Part shown: positions 33,583 to 42,444 of the stretch, piece after piece
Position numbering within the stretch: the stretch's first letter is position 1
Layout of the letters: each line of letters starts with the position of its first letter
NCBI GenBank assembly: GCA_030583885.1
Contig: CP129480.1
Coordinates: 496,001-560,000, forward strand
Direction: 5' to 3'
DNA length: 64,000 nt
Source: Anaerolineales bacterium
Lineage (GTDB): Bacteria > Chloroflexota > Anaerolineae > Anaerolineales > Villigracilaceae
The notes under the pieces: generated by a model
The model's database searches: none
What the model was told of the DNA's origin: nothing
The model's input: the letters and a program-made list of their open reading frames with translations, nothing else
Position numbers and translations under genes: made by a program

Positions 33583-34151
33583 ATGAGTAGTTTAGACAAA
33601 GCCATTCAGACCCAACTGGAGAACATTCAAAAAAAACGGGCAAGTCAATCGATGAACTCGCCGCCATTGTTAAGAAGAGCGGACTCTCCAAACACGGCGA
33701 GATCCGCGACATGCTCAAGGAAAAGCTTGGGCTTGGTCACGGGGATGCCAACACGCTCGTGCATGTTATCCTCCAATCAGACGGCACGCGTGCGTCGGAA
33801 GGTAAATCGGAAGATGCCGTTCTGGATGAAATTTATTCAGGCGCGAAGGCTGGTTTCCGTCCCATCCATGAAAAATTGATGGAGGAGATCGGAAAGTTCG
33901 GTGAGTTCGAAATCGCGCCGAAGAAGGGCTACGTCAGCCTGCGCCGCAAAAAACAATTTGCGATGATCGGACCCAAGACCAACACGCGTTTCGAGGTGGG
34001 CATCAATGCAAAGGAGCTCAAGAAGAACGCCAGGCTGTTGGAGCAGCCCAAGGGAAGCATGTGCAATTACATTGTCAATTTGACCGACGCGAAGGAGGTG
34101 GATGCCGAACTGGTCGCGTGGATCAGATCCGCTTATGAGGGAGCAGGCTGA
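33583..34151 (+). pseudogene. DUF4287/DUF5655-type gene with a frameshift in an A8 run
   Basis: The reading begins MSSLDKAIQTQLENIQKK, then at an eight-A run (33629-33636) the frame fails. One additional A would continue it as TGKSIDELAAIVKKSGLSKH and on to GLGHGDANTLVHVIL without a stop, joining directly the frame that is open to 34151. The restored product would be about 189 residues: an N-terminal domain like its upstream paralogue and a C-terminal domain with RPIHEKLMEEIGKFG, YVSLRRKKQFAMIGPKT and YIVNLTDAKEVDAELVAWI, as in DUF5655 proteins. The cause could be a real mutation, polymerase slippage or an assembly error. Confidence 0.8.
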
Positions 34152-34211
34152 TTTACATATCCGTCTCAATCAAATGCCGGACGTACTAAAAAGGCGGTTG
34201 TACATGCGCTG

Positions 34212-34244
34212 AAAATAATGCGGGCATTATACCCGCATTATTTT
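34212..34244 (+). terminator. Bidirectional-type hairpin terminator
   Basis: AAAATAATGCGGG (34212-34224) pairs with CCCGCATTATTTT (34232-34244) over a 7-base loop. It separates the frameshifted gene from the HD-domain gene. Confidence 0.8.
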
Positions 34245-34260
34245 GTGGGAAAATAGGGGC

Positions 34261-34929
34261 ATGAATCAACAGGAAATCATTCAAAAAACAGTCGAATACA
34301 TCAAAGGGGAATTTTCAGACGACTCCTCGGGTCACGATTGGTGGCACATCCACCGCGTGTGGAGGAATGCCGTCGCCATTTGCGAACAGGAAAACGCGGA
34401 TCTCTTCATCGTCCAGCTCGCCGCCCTGCTCCACGACCTTGACGATTGGAAGTTCAACGACAGCGACGATGAAACCCCGCTTCGCGCCCGTGCCTGGCTT
34501 GAGGCCTGCTCCGTGGACATTCCCACCGCTGACAAGGTCTGCGGGATCATCACGCACATCTCCTTCAAAGGCGCAGGTGTTGAAAATAAAATGAACTCGT
34601 TGGAGGGCCTGATTGTACAGGATGCCGACAGGCTGGACGCCATCGGCGCGATTGGCATTGGACGCGCCTTTGCCTATGGCGGCTATAAAAACAGGATGAT
34701 GTACGATCCGCAGTCCCCGCCGCAAGTACACGCCAGTTTTGAAGAATATAAAAACAGCAGGAGCGCGACCATCAACCATTTTTACGAAAAACTGCTTTTG
34801 CTCAAGGACATGTTAAACACGCCCACCGCCAGAAGAATAGGAGAGCAGCGGCACGCAGTAATGCTGCGTTTTCTCGACCAGTTCATGAATGAGTGGGAAG
34901 GCAGGGATGTAAGCGAGGGTCATATTTAA
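34261..34929 (+). CDS. HD-domain phosphohydrolase (YedJ-like)
   Basis: The start is set at the ATG at 34261. The 222-residue protein shows the HD metal-site motifs GHDWWHIHRVWRNAV, LAALLHDLDDWKF and a distal aspartate in IVQDADRLDAIGAIGIGRAF. Such stand-alone HD proteins hydrolyse phosphate esters, probably nucleotide-type; the substrate is unknown. It converges on the next gene: the two stop codons overlap inside TTAA, so there is no terminator between them. Confidence 0.9.
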   Translation: MNQQEIIQKTVEYIKGEFSDDSSGHDWWHIHRVWRNAVAICEQENADLFIVQLAALLHDLDDWKFNDSDDETPLRARAWLEACSVDIPTADKVCGIITHISFKGAGVENKMNSLEGLIVQDADRLDAIGAIGIGRAFAYGGYKNRMMYDPQSPPQVHASFEEYKNSRSATINHFYEKLLLLKDMLNTPTARRIGEQRHAVMLRFLDQFMNEWEGRDVSEGHI

Positions 34930-36482
34930 TGTGACCCTCGCTTTATTAACTCAAAGATCAGAGCATGTTCCGATTCATATACAGGCGCATGAAAAGTCGA
35001 ACCGCTTGTCGAAACAGCGAGTGTTCGCTGCGAACCCGCCAATTCGCTCCCGTCACTTTCAGGGGGGATCAGCACAACCAGAAAATCATAGTCCACACCA
35101 TTGCGCATTGACCATTCACTGACACAATTCACATCCGTGCAATGCTGGAAGGCGATCAATTCAGCGTACCAGGGAAAAAAATTTTCACCGAGAGTCCATT
35201 CCAAACCCTGCATGGTCGTTGCGCTGTGCTGATCCGTCAGCGCGGGAAACCACTCCTGCAGCGGGTCGGACATCGAAAACTCCCGTCCTGTTGCCAGTAG
35301 GAAAGTTTTTTCTCCATCAATATTTTTATTCACCCACTCGATCATCGCAAGATCATCCGCCTTCAAACTGGTATTGATCAATTGAAAGTCAAAAATGCCT
35401 GCCACCATGATGAAGTAGAAGATCAGACAAAACAGCAGGATCCGGGCGCGGCGCTTCATGAATATGACCTCCGCCTGATCGCTGTCCGGGCGGCTGATCC
35501 ACGCGGATAGTTTTTGCAACCCAGCCCCCGCCAGCATGGATAAGGGAAGCAGGATAATCCCGTCGGCTCCGCGCGGGTCCGCCAGGCAGGCAGCCGCGAT
35601 CCATGTGATAAAAAGGAATTCCCGTTTTCTTAACGAGCTCCAAAGTACGGGAAGTGCCAGCAATACTATGGGAAGGAAAAGATAATCCCCAAGCCCCTCA
35701 AAACGCAGAAGGGATAAATAGGACTCGAGCGTCCGCTGGCTGGTTTGCCCTGCAGAAATGAACGGCTCGAGCCCATGTCGGGAAAGGACTGTCCACCACC
35801 AGGGGGCGGTCAAGAAAGCCGTGCCCGCGCCCGTGAATATTGCGGAAGTGAATCCGCGTTTGTTCAAGCCATAAAAGCCGAAGAGCAGCAGAACCCCTAG
35901 CGCTGTGTGCAGCGCGGTTTGAGGGTGACACAACACCGCACCTGCGCCGAAGAGGATGGAAAATACCAGATGTTTTTTCCCGTACTTCCTGAATAATTGA
36001 ATTGCCTGCCAGAGCAGTAATAGAAAAAACAGCATCCCGAACGCGCGGGTGATTCCGCCGCCCATGATCTGCCAGAGAAAGGACCGCGGTGCAAGCGCAA
36101 AGACCAGCACCGCCAGCGCAGCGGAGATGCGTGAGGCAAGGATCTGTCCGGCGAGTTTATAAAAGACAAGGATGGAGATGGTGTTGACCACTGCCGGCAG
36201 GTAGAGAAATATCCATAGGTCGGGGGCAGGTGTAAGCGCGGACAGAAGCGCGGCGATGTAAAATCCAAATGGCGGGTAGGCAAAGGGAATCTCCGCATGG
36301 TTGTAGGTCGTCCATTGCGGCAATGCGTAGCCCTTCGCTTTCAGGTCCTGGACCATTGTATAGAACATGCCGCCGTCATTGAGAGGGAACCCATTCGTGA
36401 TGGCGGGATAAAAGCGGAATATTACGCCAAGAAGCAGGGCGCTTAGTAGAAGCAATGAGGAGATGTCAATTTTCCGCTGCAT
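34926..36482 (-). CDS. Polytopic membrane protein, possible GT-C-type glycosyltransferase
   Basis: 518 residues with roughly ten membrane helices. An early extracytoplasmic loop NDGGMFYTMVQDLK has an acidic pair position typical of GT-C enzymes, followed by YPPFGFYIAALLS. The C-terminal part (about 390-518) is soluble and contains a Cys-containing segment near FQHCTDVNCVSEW. This pattern resembles PMT/ArnT-like or STT3-like membrane glycosyltransferases using lipid-linked sugars, but no diagnostic motif clinches it. Lies alone, converging with the HD gene and divergent from the pheS T-box. Confidence 0.6.
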   Translation of the reverse strand: MQRKIDISSLLLLSALLLGVIFRFYPAITNGFPLNDGGMFYTMVQDLKAKGYALPQWTTYNHAEIPFAYPPFGFYIAALLSALTPAPDLWIFLYLPAVVNTISILVFYKLAGQILASRISAALAVLVFALAPRSFLWQIMGGGITRAFGMLFFLLLLWQAIQLFRKYGKKHLVFSILFGAGAVLCHPQTALHTALGVLLLFGFYGLNKRGFTSAIFTGAGTAFLTAPWWWTVLSRHGLEPFISAGQTSQRTLESYLSLLRFEGLGDYLFLPIVLLALPVLWSSLRKREFLFITWIAAACLADPRGADGIILLPLSMLAGAGLQKLSAWISRPDSDQAEVIFMKRRARILLFCLIFYFIMVAGIFDFQLINTSLKADDLAMIEWVNKNIDGEKTFLLATGREFSMSDPLQEWFPALTDQHSATTMQGLEWTLGENFFPWYAELIAFQHCTDVNCVSEWSMRNGVDYDFLVVLIPPESDGSELAGSQRTLAVSTSGSTFHAPVYESEHALIFELIKRGSH

Positions 36483-36621
36483 GGCCTGGATTCTACCGCT
36501 TGTTATGGATTACCGGTTTTGATAATCTTGAGGCACTCTGTAATTCGTATCCGACAAGCCTTGACAGCCTTTCGTTTTTGCAGATAATTCACCCCAACAG
36601 GCGAGCCATAATAACAAGGCT

Positions 36622-36895
36622 GTGACAGAGGAAAGTAGGCTGGCAGAAGCCGCCAGAGAGGTGCAGTAAAAGGCTGAAAGCTGCACTCGACAGAACCCAG
36701 TTGAAGTTCCCTCTCGAGCCGTTCAGGTGAAGAGCATATCACGTTTTGTAGTCTGAACCGTTTTCTCAACGTTACATGAGAAGCCGATGCTGGTCGGCAC
36801 AAAGAGAGTCGCAAGCCTCGAACGGCGGGTGCGATTAACTTGGGTGGTACCGCGGGATTTCCTCCTCCCGTCCCATTTGTGGACGGGAGGATTTT
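36622..36895 (+). promoter_or_regulatory. T-box riboswitch, phenylalanine-specific, upstream of pheST
   Basis: The leader has AGTA (36634-36637) opposite a specifier loop with GAAG then TTC at 36707-36709, a Phe codon. AGAGG (36627-36631) pairs with CCTCT (36710-36714) to close the loop. The T-box TGGGTGGTACCGCGGG is at 36841-36856; TGGT (36845-36848) pairs with an uncharged ACCA end. A terminator hairpin follows: CCTCCCGTCC (36864-36873) with GGACGGGAGG (36881-36890) and ATTTTATTT. Uncharged tRNA-Phe should favour antitermination and raise pheST expression. The remaining 36483-36621 holds nothing recognisable. Confidence 0.93.
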
Positions 36896-36910
36896 ATTTG
36901 TATTTATTAT

Positions 36911-36985
36911 GTCATTGTGAGGGCGTTAGCCCGAAGCAATCGCATGATACAAGGAGATTGCTTGGCCCTTCGGGCTCGCGACGAC
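36911..36985. repeat. Dispersed palindromic repeat (copy 1)
   Basis: 75 bp with end GTCATTGTGAG and a degenerate complement CTCGCGACGAC. It shares GGCGTTAGCCCGAAGCAATC exactly with the element at 50649-50725, and both have the internal mirror GATTGCTT...CTTCG. It has no coding potential and looks like a miniature repeat without its own transposase. It lies between the T-box terminator and pheS. Confidence 0.75.
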
Positions 36986-37004
36986 ATTGAATAACGGAGG
37001 CACT

Positions 37005-38063
37005 ATGCAGGAAAGATTAAATGAAATCGAAAAAGCCGCACTGGAGCATCTTTCATCCATCACAGATTCAGCCGCGCTGGAAGCCTGGCGGGTGGCGCAT
37101 GTTGGACGCAGTTCAGCGCTGATGCAGGTCTTTGCCGGGCTGGGGAAACTCTCCAAGGAGGAGAAACCAGCTGTCGGCGCGGCGGCGAACCGTGTGAAGA
37201 TGGCGCTGGAAGCCGCGTTGGCAGAACGTGCCGAGGTGATCAGGAATGCCGCGCTGGCGAAATCCCTGGAGGAGGAACAACTGGATGTGACCCTGCCCGG
37301 ACGCGCGGTGAAGATCGGCAGGCTGCACCCATCCACGCAACAACTGCGCCGCGTATTGGATATCCTCGCGGAGATGGGATTTCAGGTGTACACATCACGT
37401 GAAGTTGAGACGGACGAGATGAATTTCCAATTGCTCAACTTCCCACCGCATCATCCCGCGCGCGATATGCAGGATACACTTTATATCGAGGCTGGTGATC
37501 GCGGCGACAATCCAATCTTGTTGCGTACTCAGACCTCGCCCGGGCAGATACGCGCAATGCGCGAGTTTTCTGCAACCAACCCGCAAGACCCACCACCAAT
37601 TCGGATTGCGTCACCTGGCATGTGTTTTCGCCATGAGCAAATTACAACACGCTCTGAGATCCAGTTCAACCAGGTGGAGGGACTCGCCGTTGGCAGAAAT
37701 ATCACCTTCGCGGACTTGAAGGGCACCATCGCGGATTTCGTCCGCCGCATGTTCGGGGAAGGTGCGCGTTTGAGATTCCGCGCTTCGTACTTCCCCTTCA
37801 CGGAACCCTCCGCCGAAGTGGACGTGGAATGTTTCGTGTGCGGCGGGGCGGGCTGCCAGGTCTGCAAGAATTCCGGCTGGCTTGAAATTCTGGGCTGCGG
37901 CATGGTGCATCCCGTTGTGCTTCAGAACGGCGGGTACGATCCGAAGGTCTACTCCGGCTTCGCCTGGGGCATGGGACCCGAACGCCAGTTGATGCTGCGC
38001 AACAAGATCAACGACATCCGTTACTTCTGGGGGAACGATGTCAGGTTCTTGGAACAGTTCTAA
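37005..38063 (+). CDS. pheS: Phenylalanine-tRNA ligase alpha subunit
   Basis: The start is set at the ATG at 37005, with ACGGAGG before it. The 352-residue class II synthetase subunit shows an N-terminal coiled coil, motif 1 near GRLHPSTQQLRRVLDILAEM, motif 2 HHPARDMQDT plus LLRTQTSPGQIRAM, and motif 3 SGFAWGMGPERQLML. A four-cysteine segment CFVCGGAGCQVCKNSGW is seen as in many PheS. It charges tRNA-Phe with PheT as an alpha2-beta2 tetramer. The preceding T-box links expression to Phe-tRNA charging. Confidence 0.97.
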   Translation: MQERLNEIEKAALEHLSSITDSAALEAWRVAHVGRSSALMQVFAGLGKLSKEEKPAVGAAANRVKMALEAALAERAEVIRNAALAKSLEEEQLDVTLPGRAVKIGRLHPSTQQLRRVLDILAEMGFQVYTSREVETDEMNFQLLNFPPHHPARDMQDTLYIEAGDRGDNPILLRTQTSPGQIRAMREFSATNPQDPPPIRIASPGMCFRHEQITTRSEIQFNQVEGLAVGRNITFADLKGTIADFVRRMFGEGARLRFRASYFPFTEPSAEVDVECFVCGGAGCQVCKNSGWLEILGCGMVHPVVLQNGGYDPKVYSGFAWGMGPERQLMLRNKINDIRYFWGNDVRFLEQF

Positions 38064-38135
38064 TTTCTAAAACACGACGGATGCGAAGGAAACGACTTAA
38101 GGCCTTCGTGACACGTTGTGGTGAAAAGGTGATTT

Positions 38136-40667
38136 ATGAAAATTCCTCTATCATGGCTGAAAGATTTCATTGACCTTGACGGTCTCTCCGTCGAAGAGAT
38201 CGCCCGCAAGTTGACATTGGCGGGTCTCGAAGTGGACGAGATCAAATACGCGGGACTGCCGATGCTTGATCATGCCGCATCCGGCATGCATTCCAGTGAG
38301 AAGCATGAATTCAAAACCAGCGGCATCACGTGGGACAGGGACAAGATCGTCGTGGCGGAGATCCGCGAGGTGAAACCACATCCCAATGCCGATAAATTGA
38401 CCCTGCTTGACTTGTTCGACGGACAACAGGAGCAGGTTGTATTGACCGGCGCACCGAACATCTTCCACTTGAAGGGCGCGGGCCGGCTCGAAAAGCCGAT
38501 CAAAGTGGCGTATGCAAAGGAAGGCTCAACACTGTACGACGGGCACGCCGAAGGACAGCAGTTGATGACCCTCAAACGCGCCAAGATCCGCGGCGTGGAT
38601 TCATACTCGATGGTCTGCTCCGAAAAGGAACTTGGGATTGCCGAGGAACATGAGGGCATCATCATTCTTGACGATGATGCGCCGGTTGGCATGCCTCTGG
38701 CAGAATACATGGGTGATGCGGTGCTGGACATTTCCATCCTTCCGAACATGGCGCGCAATGCAAGCGTGATTGGAATTGCGCGCGAACTCGCCGCGTTGAC
38801 CGGGCGCGAACTCAGGAAACCGGCCATCGAGTTTAAAATGTCAGGCGCTGCGGTTGCGGATTCCGTGGAAATTGAAATCACCAACCCCGAACTCAATCCG
38901 CGCTTTGTGGCGGGTTTGATCCGCAATGTCGGGATCAAGCCAAGCTCCTATCAGGTCCAGCGCAGACTCAAGCTGGCGGGGGTGCGCCCCATCAACAATG
39001 TGGTGGATGCGACCAACTACAGCATGATCGAACTTGGCGAGCCATTACACGCCTTTGATTACGATGTCTTGCAAAAACGCGCCGGTAAAAAAAAGATCAG
39101 GATCATCACCCGTGCCGCGAAGGATGGCGAGAAACTTACCACGCTTGACGGAGTTGAACGCAAACTAACCTCCACAAATGTGCTGGTGTGTGACGAAAAA
39201 AGTTCACTTTCAATTGCAGGAGTGATGGGCGGTTCCGAGTCTGAGGTAACCGATGCGACAAAAAATATATTGCTCGAAGGCGCTGCCTGGAACTTCATCA
39301 ACATTCGCCGTACAGCGAAACAGCACAACCTTCCGTCCGAAGCCTCCTTTCGTTTTTCGCGCGGCGTGCATCCTGCGCTTGCAGAGCAGGGTGTGAAGCG
39401 CGGCCTTCAATACATGGCAGAGTGGGCGGGCGGTGAAGTTGCACCCGGGCTCGTGGATGCATATCCGTTCCCGCCGAAAGATTCGGTTGTGGATGTCACG
39501 GCACAGGATGTCAAACGCCTGCTGGGCATTGACCTCACGCTTGAACAAATCTCAGAGCTTCTCACCCGCCTTGAATTCAAGTGCAAATTAACGAAGAAGC
39601 ATGTGCGCGTCACCGCTCCCAACCATCGCATGGATATCAACGAAGGTGTCATTGGCCTCGCCGATGTGCTTGAAGAGGTTGCGCGCAGTTACGGGTACGA
39701 CAATATTCCCACCACCAGCATGGCCGATGCGCTTCCACCGCAGGTTGGCAACCCCATTCACGAGTGGGAGGAACATCTGCGCGACCTGCTCGTTGCGCTG
39801 GGCCTGCAGGAAGTCGTCACCTATCGCATGACCTCCCCCGAACGTGAAGCGCGCTTGAGGACCGGCGGGAAGTACGTCCGCATCACGAACCCGATCGCCC
39901 CCGAACGCAGTGTGCTGCGGCGCAGTCTGCTTACCTCCGTGCTTGAGATCACGGAAAAAAATGCGCGTGCCGAATCTCTTGCAATGTTTGAAATCGGTTC
40001 CGTCTTCGAGCCCAATGGAAATGATCTGCCCTTTGAGCCGCGCAAACTTGCCATCGTGATGACCGGTTCCCGCCTCGCCTACGCCTGGGATGTGAAGGAA
40101 TCGCCCACTCTTGATTTCTTCGATATGAAGGGACGCCTCGAACTCCTTTTGAGCGGGTTGCGCCTGACAGACATTTCCTATACGGCCAGCGAATCCACTC
40201 CATATCTGCACCCGGGCAAAGCTGCCGAAGTGAAAGTCCACGGACAGATTGTGGGCATCTTTGGTGAATTGCATCCGCTCGTGAAGGAAAAATTTGAGTT
40301 CGGCGGCGCGCCTGTCATCGTCGCTGAATTTGATCTCGACCTGCTGCGAAACCAGAACCCCGCCTACGGCATTAAAACCGTCCCTGAGACGCCGCCCATC
40401 TTCGAAGACATTGCCGTCATCGTGGATGATTCAGCGGAAGCCGCCGCCGTCGAAGCATTGATCAGGCAGACGGGCGGAAGGACCGTCACAGATGTCCGCC
40501 TGTTCGATGTCTATCGAGGCGATCAGGTCGGGGTTGGCAAAAAGTCGCTGGCCTACAGCCTTACATACCAATCCGAAAAAACAATGACCGATGCCGATGC
40601 GGCAGCCATCCGCAGCAAGATCGTCAAACGGCTGGAGCATGAGCTTGGCGCAAAACTGCGAAGCTGA
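38136..40667 (+). CDS. pheT: Phenylalanine-tRNA ligase beta subunit
   Basis: 843 residues, the long bacterial form. The start MKIPLSWLKDFIDLDG is standard; an N-terminal tRNA-binding domain (KIVVAEIREVKPHPNADKL in pieces: VVAEIREVKPHPNADKL), the B3/4 editing region (about 215-400), B5 domain, catalytic-like core and the C-terminal anticodon-binding FDX-ACB domain (IFEDIAVIVDDSAEAAAVE) are all visible. It pairs with PheS, contributing editing and tRNA recognition. Located 72 bp after pheS and co-transcribed under the T-box. Confidence 0.97.
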   Translation: MKIPLSWLKDFIDLDGLSVEEIARKLTLAGLEVDEIKYAGLPMLDHAASGMHSSEKHEFKTSGITWDRDKIVVAEIREVKPHPNADKLTLLDLFDGQQEQVVLTGAPNIFHLKGAGRLEKPIKVAYAKEGSTLYDGHAEGQQLMTLKRAKIRGVDSYSMVCSEKELGIAEEHEGIIILDDDAPVGMPLAEYMGDAVLDISILPNMARNASVIGIARELAALTGRELRKPAIEFKMSGAAVADSVEIEITNPELNPRFVAGLIRNVGIKPSSYQVQRRLKLAGVRPINNVVDATNYSMIELGEPLHAFDYDVLQKRAGKKKIRIITRAAKDGEKLTTLDGVERKLTSTNVLVCDEKSSLSIAGVMGGSESEVTDATKNILLEGAAWNFINIRRTAKQHNLPSEASFRFSRGVHPALAEQGVKRGLQYMAEWAGGEVAPGLVDAYPFPPKDSVVDVTAQDVKRLLGIDLTLEQISELLTRLEFKCKLTKKHVRVTAPNHRMDINEGVIGLADVLEEVARSYGYDNIPTTSMADALPPQVGNPIHEWEEHLRDLLVALGLQEVVTYRMTSPEREARLRTGGKYVRITNPIAPERSVLRRSLLTSVLEITEKNARAESLAMFEIGSVFEPNGNDLPFEPRKLAIVMTGSRLAYAWDVKESPTLDFFDMKGRLELLLSGLRLTDISYTASESTPYLHPGKAAEVKVHGQIVGIFGELHPLVKEKFEFGGAPVIVAEFDLDLLRNQNPAYGIKTVPETPPIFEDIAVIVDDSAEAAAVEALIRQTGGRTVTDVRLFDVYRGDQVGVGKKSLAYSLTYQSEKTMTDADAAAIRSKIVKRLEHELGAKLRS

Positions 40668-40759
40668 TGGTCTGGTAGCCCTGGGAGGCAGTATGGCGGC
40701 ACTTGCATCCCATTTTTATTGAATGTATACTGTAGGAAAGCCAAATAGGAGAATTCCAT

Positions 40760-41041
40760 ATGAATAAGAATACCAGCATGGTTGTTACAATTGTCGTTGC
40801 ATTATTATGTTCGTGTTGTGCTCTGTTCACCTGCATTATGGGTTTCGGCGGCGTGACCGGCAACGGGACGTACTCGGTGGGCGGTGTGGATCAACCCATG
40901 CCCCCCACGGCAGGATATGCCCTTCTGTGTCTTTCTGTTATTTTGATCCTCGTTCCGATCGTGACCGGCTTCTTCCTGCTTCGCAAGAAACCCGGGGAAG
41001 CCGTTGTTCCCAGCGACGAGCCTCTTCCGCCGGCCTCCTGA
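40760..41041 (+). CDS. Small membrane protein with two helices
   Basis: 93 residues: helix 1 at about 6-30 (MVVTIVVALLCSCCALFTCIM), a short external loop, helix 2 at about 55-72, and a charged tail. The first helix is rich in cysteine (CSCCALFTC). No family recognised. TAGGAGAATTCCAT precedes the ATG, so the start is good. A hairpin terminator immediately follows, shared with the convergent lipoprotein gene. Confidence 0.7.
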   Translation: MNKNTSMVVTIVVALLCSCCALFTCIMGFGGVTGNGTYSVGGVDQPMPPTAGYALLCLSVILILVPIVTGFFLLRKKPGEAVVPSDEPLPPAS

Positions 41042-41051
41042 AATAAAAAAC

Positions 41052-41080
41052 CCTCCGAGTTTTTGCTCGGAGGATTTTTT
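41052..41080. terminator. Bidirectional terminator between convergent genes
   Basis: CCTCCGAG (41052-41059) pairs with CTCGGAGG (41066-41073), flanked by A6 and T6 runs. The T-run on the + strand reaches the stop codon of the leftward lipoprotein gene. Confidence 0.88.
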
Positions 41081-41718
41081 CAATTTACAATGATGGTCAA
41101 GTTAAGGGGACAGAACCTTTGCTTACCGATGACGATGCGCCATGCGGTCTTGTATGTGCCCGGGCTGCCAGGGGCTTGCATGTTTACCACCAGTTCCACA
41201 GATTCACCGGAAGATACGGTTACATCGAAATCATACCCCCCCGTTTTGTGCAGCCTGTCGCCGCTGTTATAAAGGTAATCACTATTTCCCCGTTCCCATG
41301 CCTGGGTGCCAACGTTTACCACCGTCCATTTTGCATCGAAGGATTCATTCCTAGCCATCCGGCTGTCATTTTGCGGGTCTTGGGAAAAGATCTGGCAAGC
41401 ATATTCCGATTTTGAAGGCACGATCGTTACCGGTGTGGGGGTAAAAGTGAGCGTGGGCAGGAGGAACAGGAACGTCGGCGTGGGGGTTTCCGTGGGAAGT
41501 TCCGTGGGGGTTACGGTGGGTGCGGATGTTTCCGTGGGGGGGGCGACCAATGCGGTTTGAGTTGCCGCCGCATCCGCGGTCTGCGCGATGACCGTGTGGA
41601 TCGAGTTCGGGTCAAAGGTGGGAATCGGCTCAGACGCCGGTGCAAGCGCCGGCGCACAGGCAAGCATGATCACAGCGATGGTTAGCAGGGCAAACGTCCT
41701 ATGGTTTCGCCGAATCAT
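41080..41718 (-). CDS. Lipoprotein with NBR1-Ig-like domain
   Basis: 212 residues. The opening MIRRNHRTFALLTIAVIMLAC ends in a lipobox (MLAC). A Thr/Pro-rich linker (about 60-98) leads to one Ig-like domain: FDAKWTVVNVGTQAWERGNSD, SGESVELVVNMQAPGSPG and YKTAWRI, which fits the NBR1 (Next to BRCA1) Ig-like fold. In bacteria these domains are cell-surface and of unknown role. A related gene lies directly upstream (41737-42372) and both face the same way. Confidence 0.82.
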   Translation of the reverse strand: MIRRNHRTFALLTIAVIMLACAPALAPASEPIPTFDPNSIHTVIAQTADAAATQTALVAPPTETSAPTVTPTELPTETPTPTFLFLLPTLTFTPTPVTIVPSKSEYACQIFSQDPQNDSRMARNESFDAKWTVVNVGTQAWERGNSDYLYNSGDRLHKTGGYDFDVTVSSGESVELVVNMQAPGSPGTYKTAWRIVIGKQRFCPLNLTIIVN

Positions 41719-41736
41719 CTTTTCTCACGAAACAGC

Positions 41737-42372
41737 TTATTTCACATTGATGGCGGTGTAGGGATAGCACATGGGACCGTCCACGATCCAGGTCATTACA
41801 AAGAACCCTTTTTTATCGGGGGCGACCGCATCCAGGTTTACGACATAGGATTGGTTCGGCGCCAGCGCAACCGGAATCTCAACCCTCTTGACGTTCGTCA
41901 TTTGGGGGCCGCTGTAATATTTCACATCAATCCCCTTGGGCCAGGTTTTCGTGCCGGTGTTGACAATGGTCCACTTGATATCGAATTTTGCCTTTCGATT
42001 GAACTCCGTGTTGTCAAAAGGCCTCCTGCTTATTGCATTACAGGCATATTCCGTTTTTTGGACGGGGCGGCGGGTGGCTGTGGGGAGGATTGGCAGCGGA
42101 GTGTTTTCCGGCGTGAATATGAGGGTTGGGAGTTCCGCAGGCGTGTCGGTGGGAACGGGCGTTGGTTCGTCCGCTGTTGTAGGCGTGGATGGCTGCTGTT
42201 GCTGCGCGGCAACCGTGAGTGCCACGGCTTCCTCGATCTGACGTTGATTGGTTTCGATTGCCTGAGCGACGAGGGTGTTGACCTGCGACTGTACATCCAC
42301 AGGTTCCTGCCCCGGCAGACATGCCGCCAGGATAAAGACAAGCGCAAGCAGGATCATCATTTTTATTCGCAT
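41737..42372 (-). CDS. Lipoprotein with NBR1-Ig-like domain (paralogue)
   Basis: The start is set at the ATG at 42372, giving MRIKMMILLALVFILAAC, a signal peptide with lipobox LAAC; the longer frame has no such start. The 211-residue product has a Gln/Pro/Thr-rich linker, then FDIKWTIVNTGTKTWPKGID and VNLDAVAPDKKGFFVMTW, the same Ig-like pattern as the downstream neighbour. Both keep a cysteine before the domain and one in its last strand, which could form a disulfide. The 19-bp gap suggests one transcript. Confidence 0.82.
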   Translation of the reverse strand: MRIKMMILLALVFILAACLPGQEPVDVQSQVNTLVAQAIETNQRQIEEAVALTVAAQQQQPSTPTTADEPTPVPTDTPAELPTLIFTPENTPLPILPTATRRPVQKTEYACNAISRRPFDNTEFNRKAKFDIKWTIVNTGTKTWPKGIDVKYYSGPQMTNVKRVEIPVALAPNQSYVVNLDAVAPDKKGFFVMTWIVDGPMCYPYTAINVK

Positions 42373-42444
42373 ACAAATCTCCTTGAAAATGGATACATCG
42401 TGGAAGGCTCCCCGATGCCGGGAACCAGCCATGATATTATCTCA

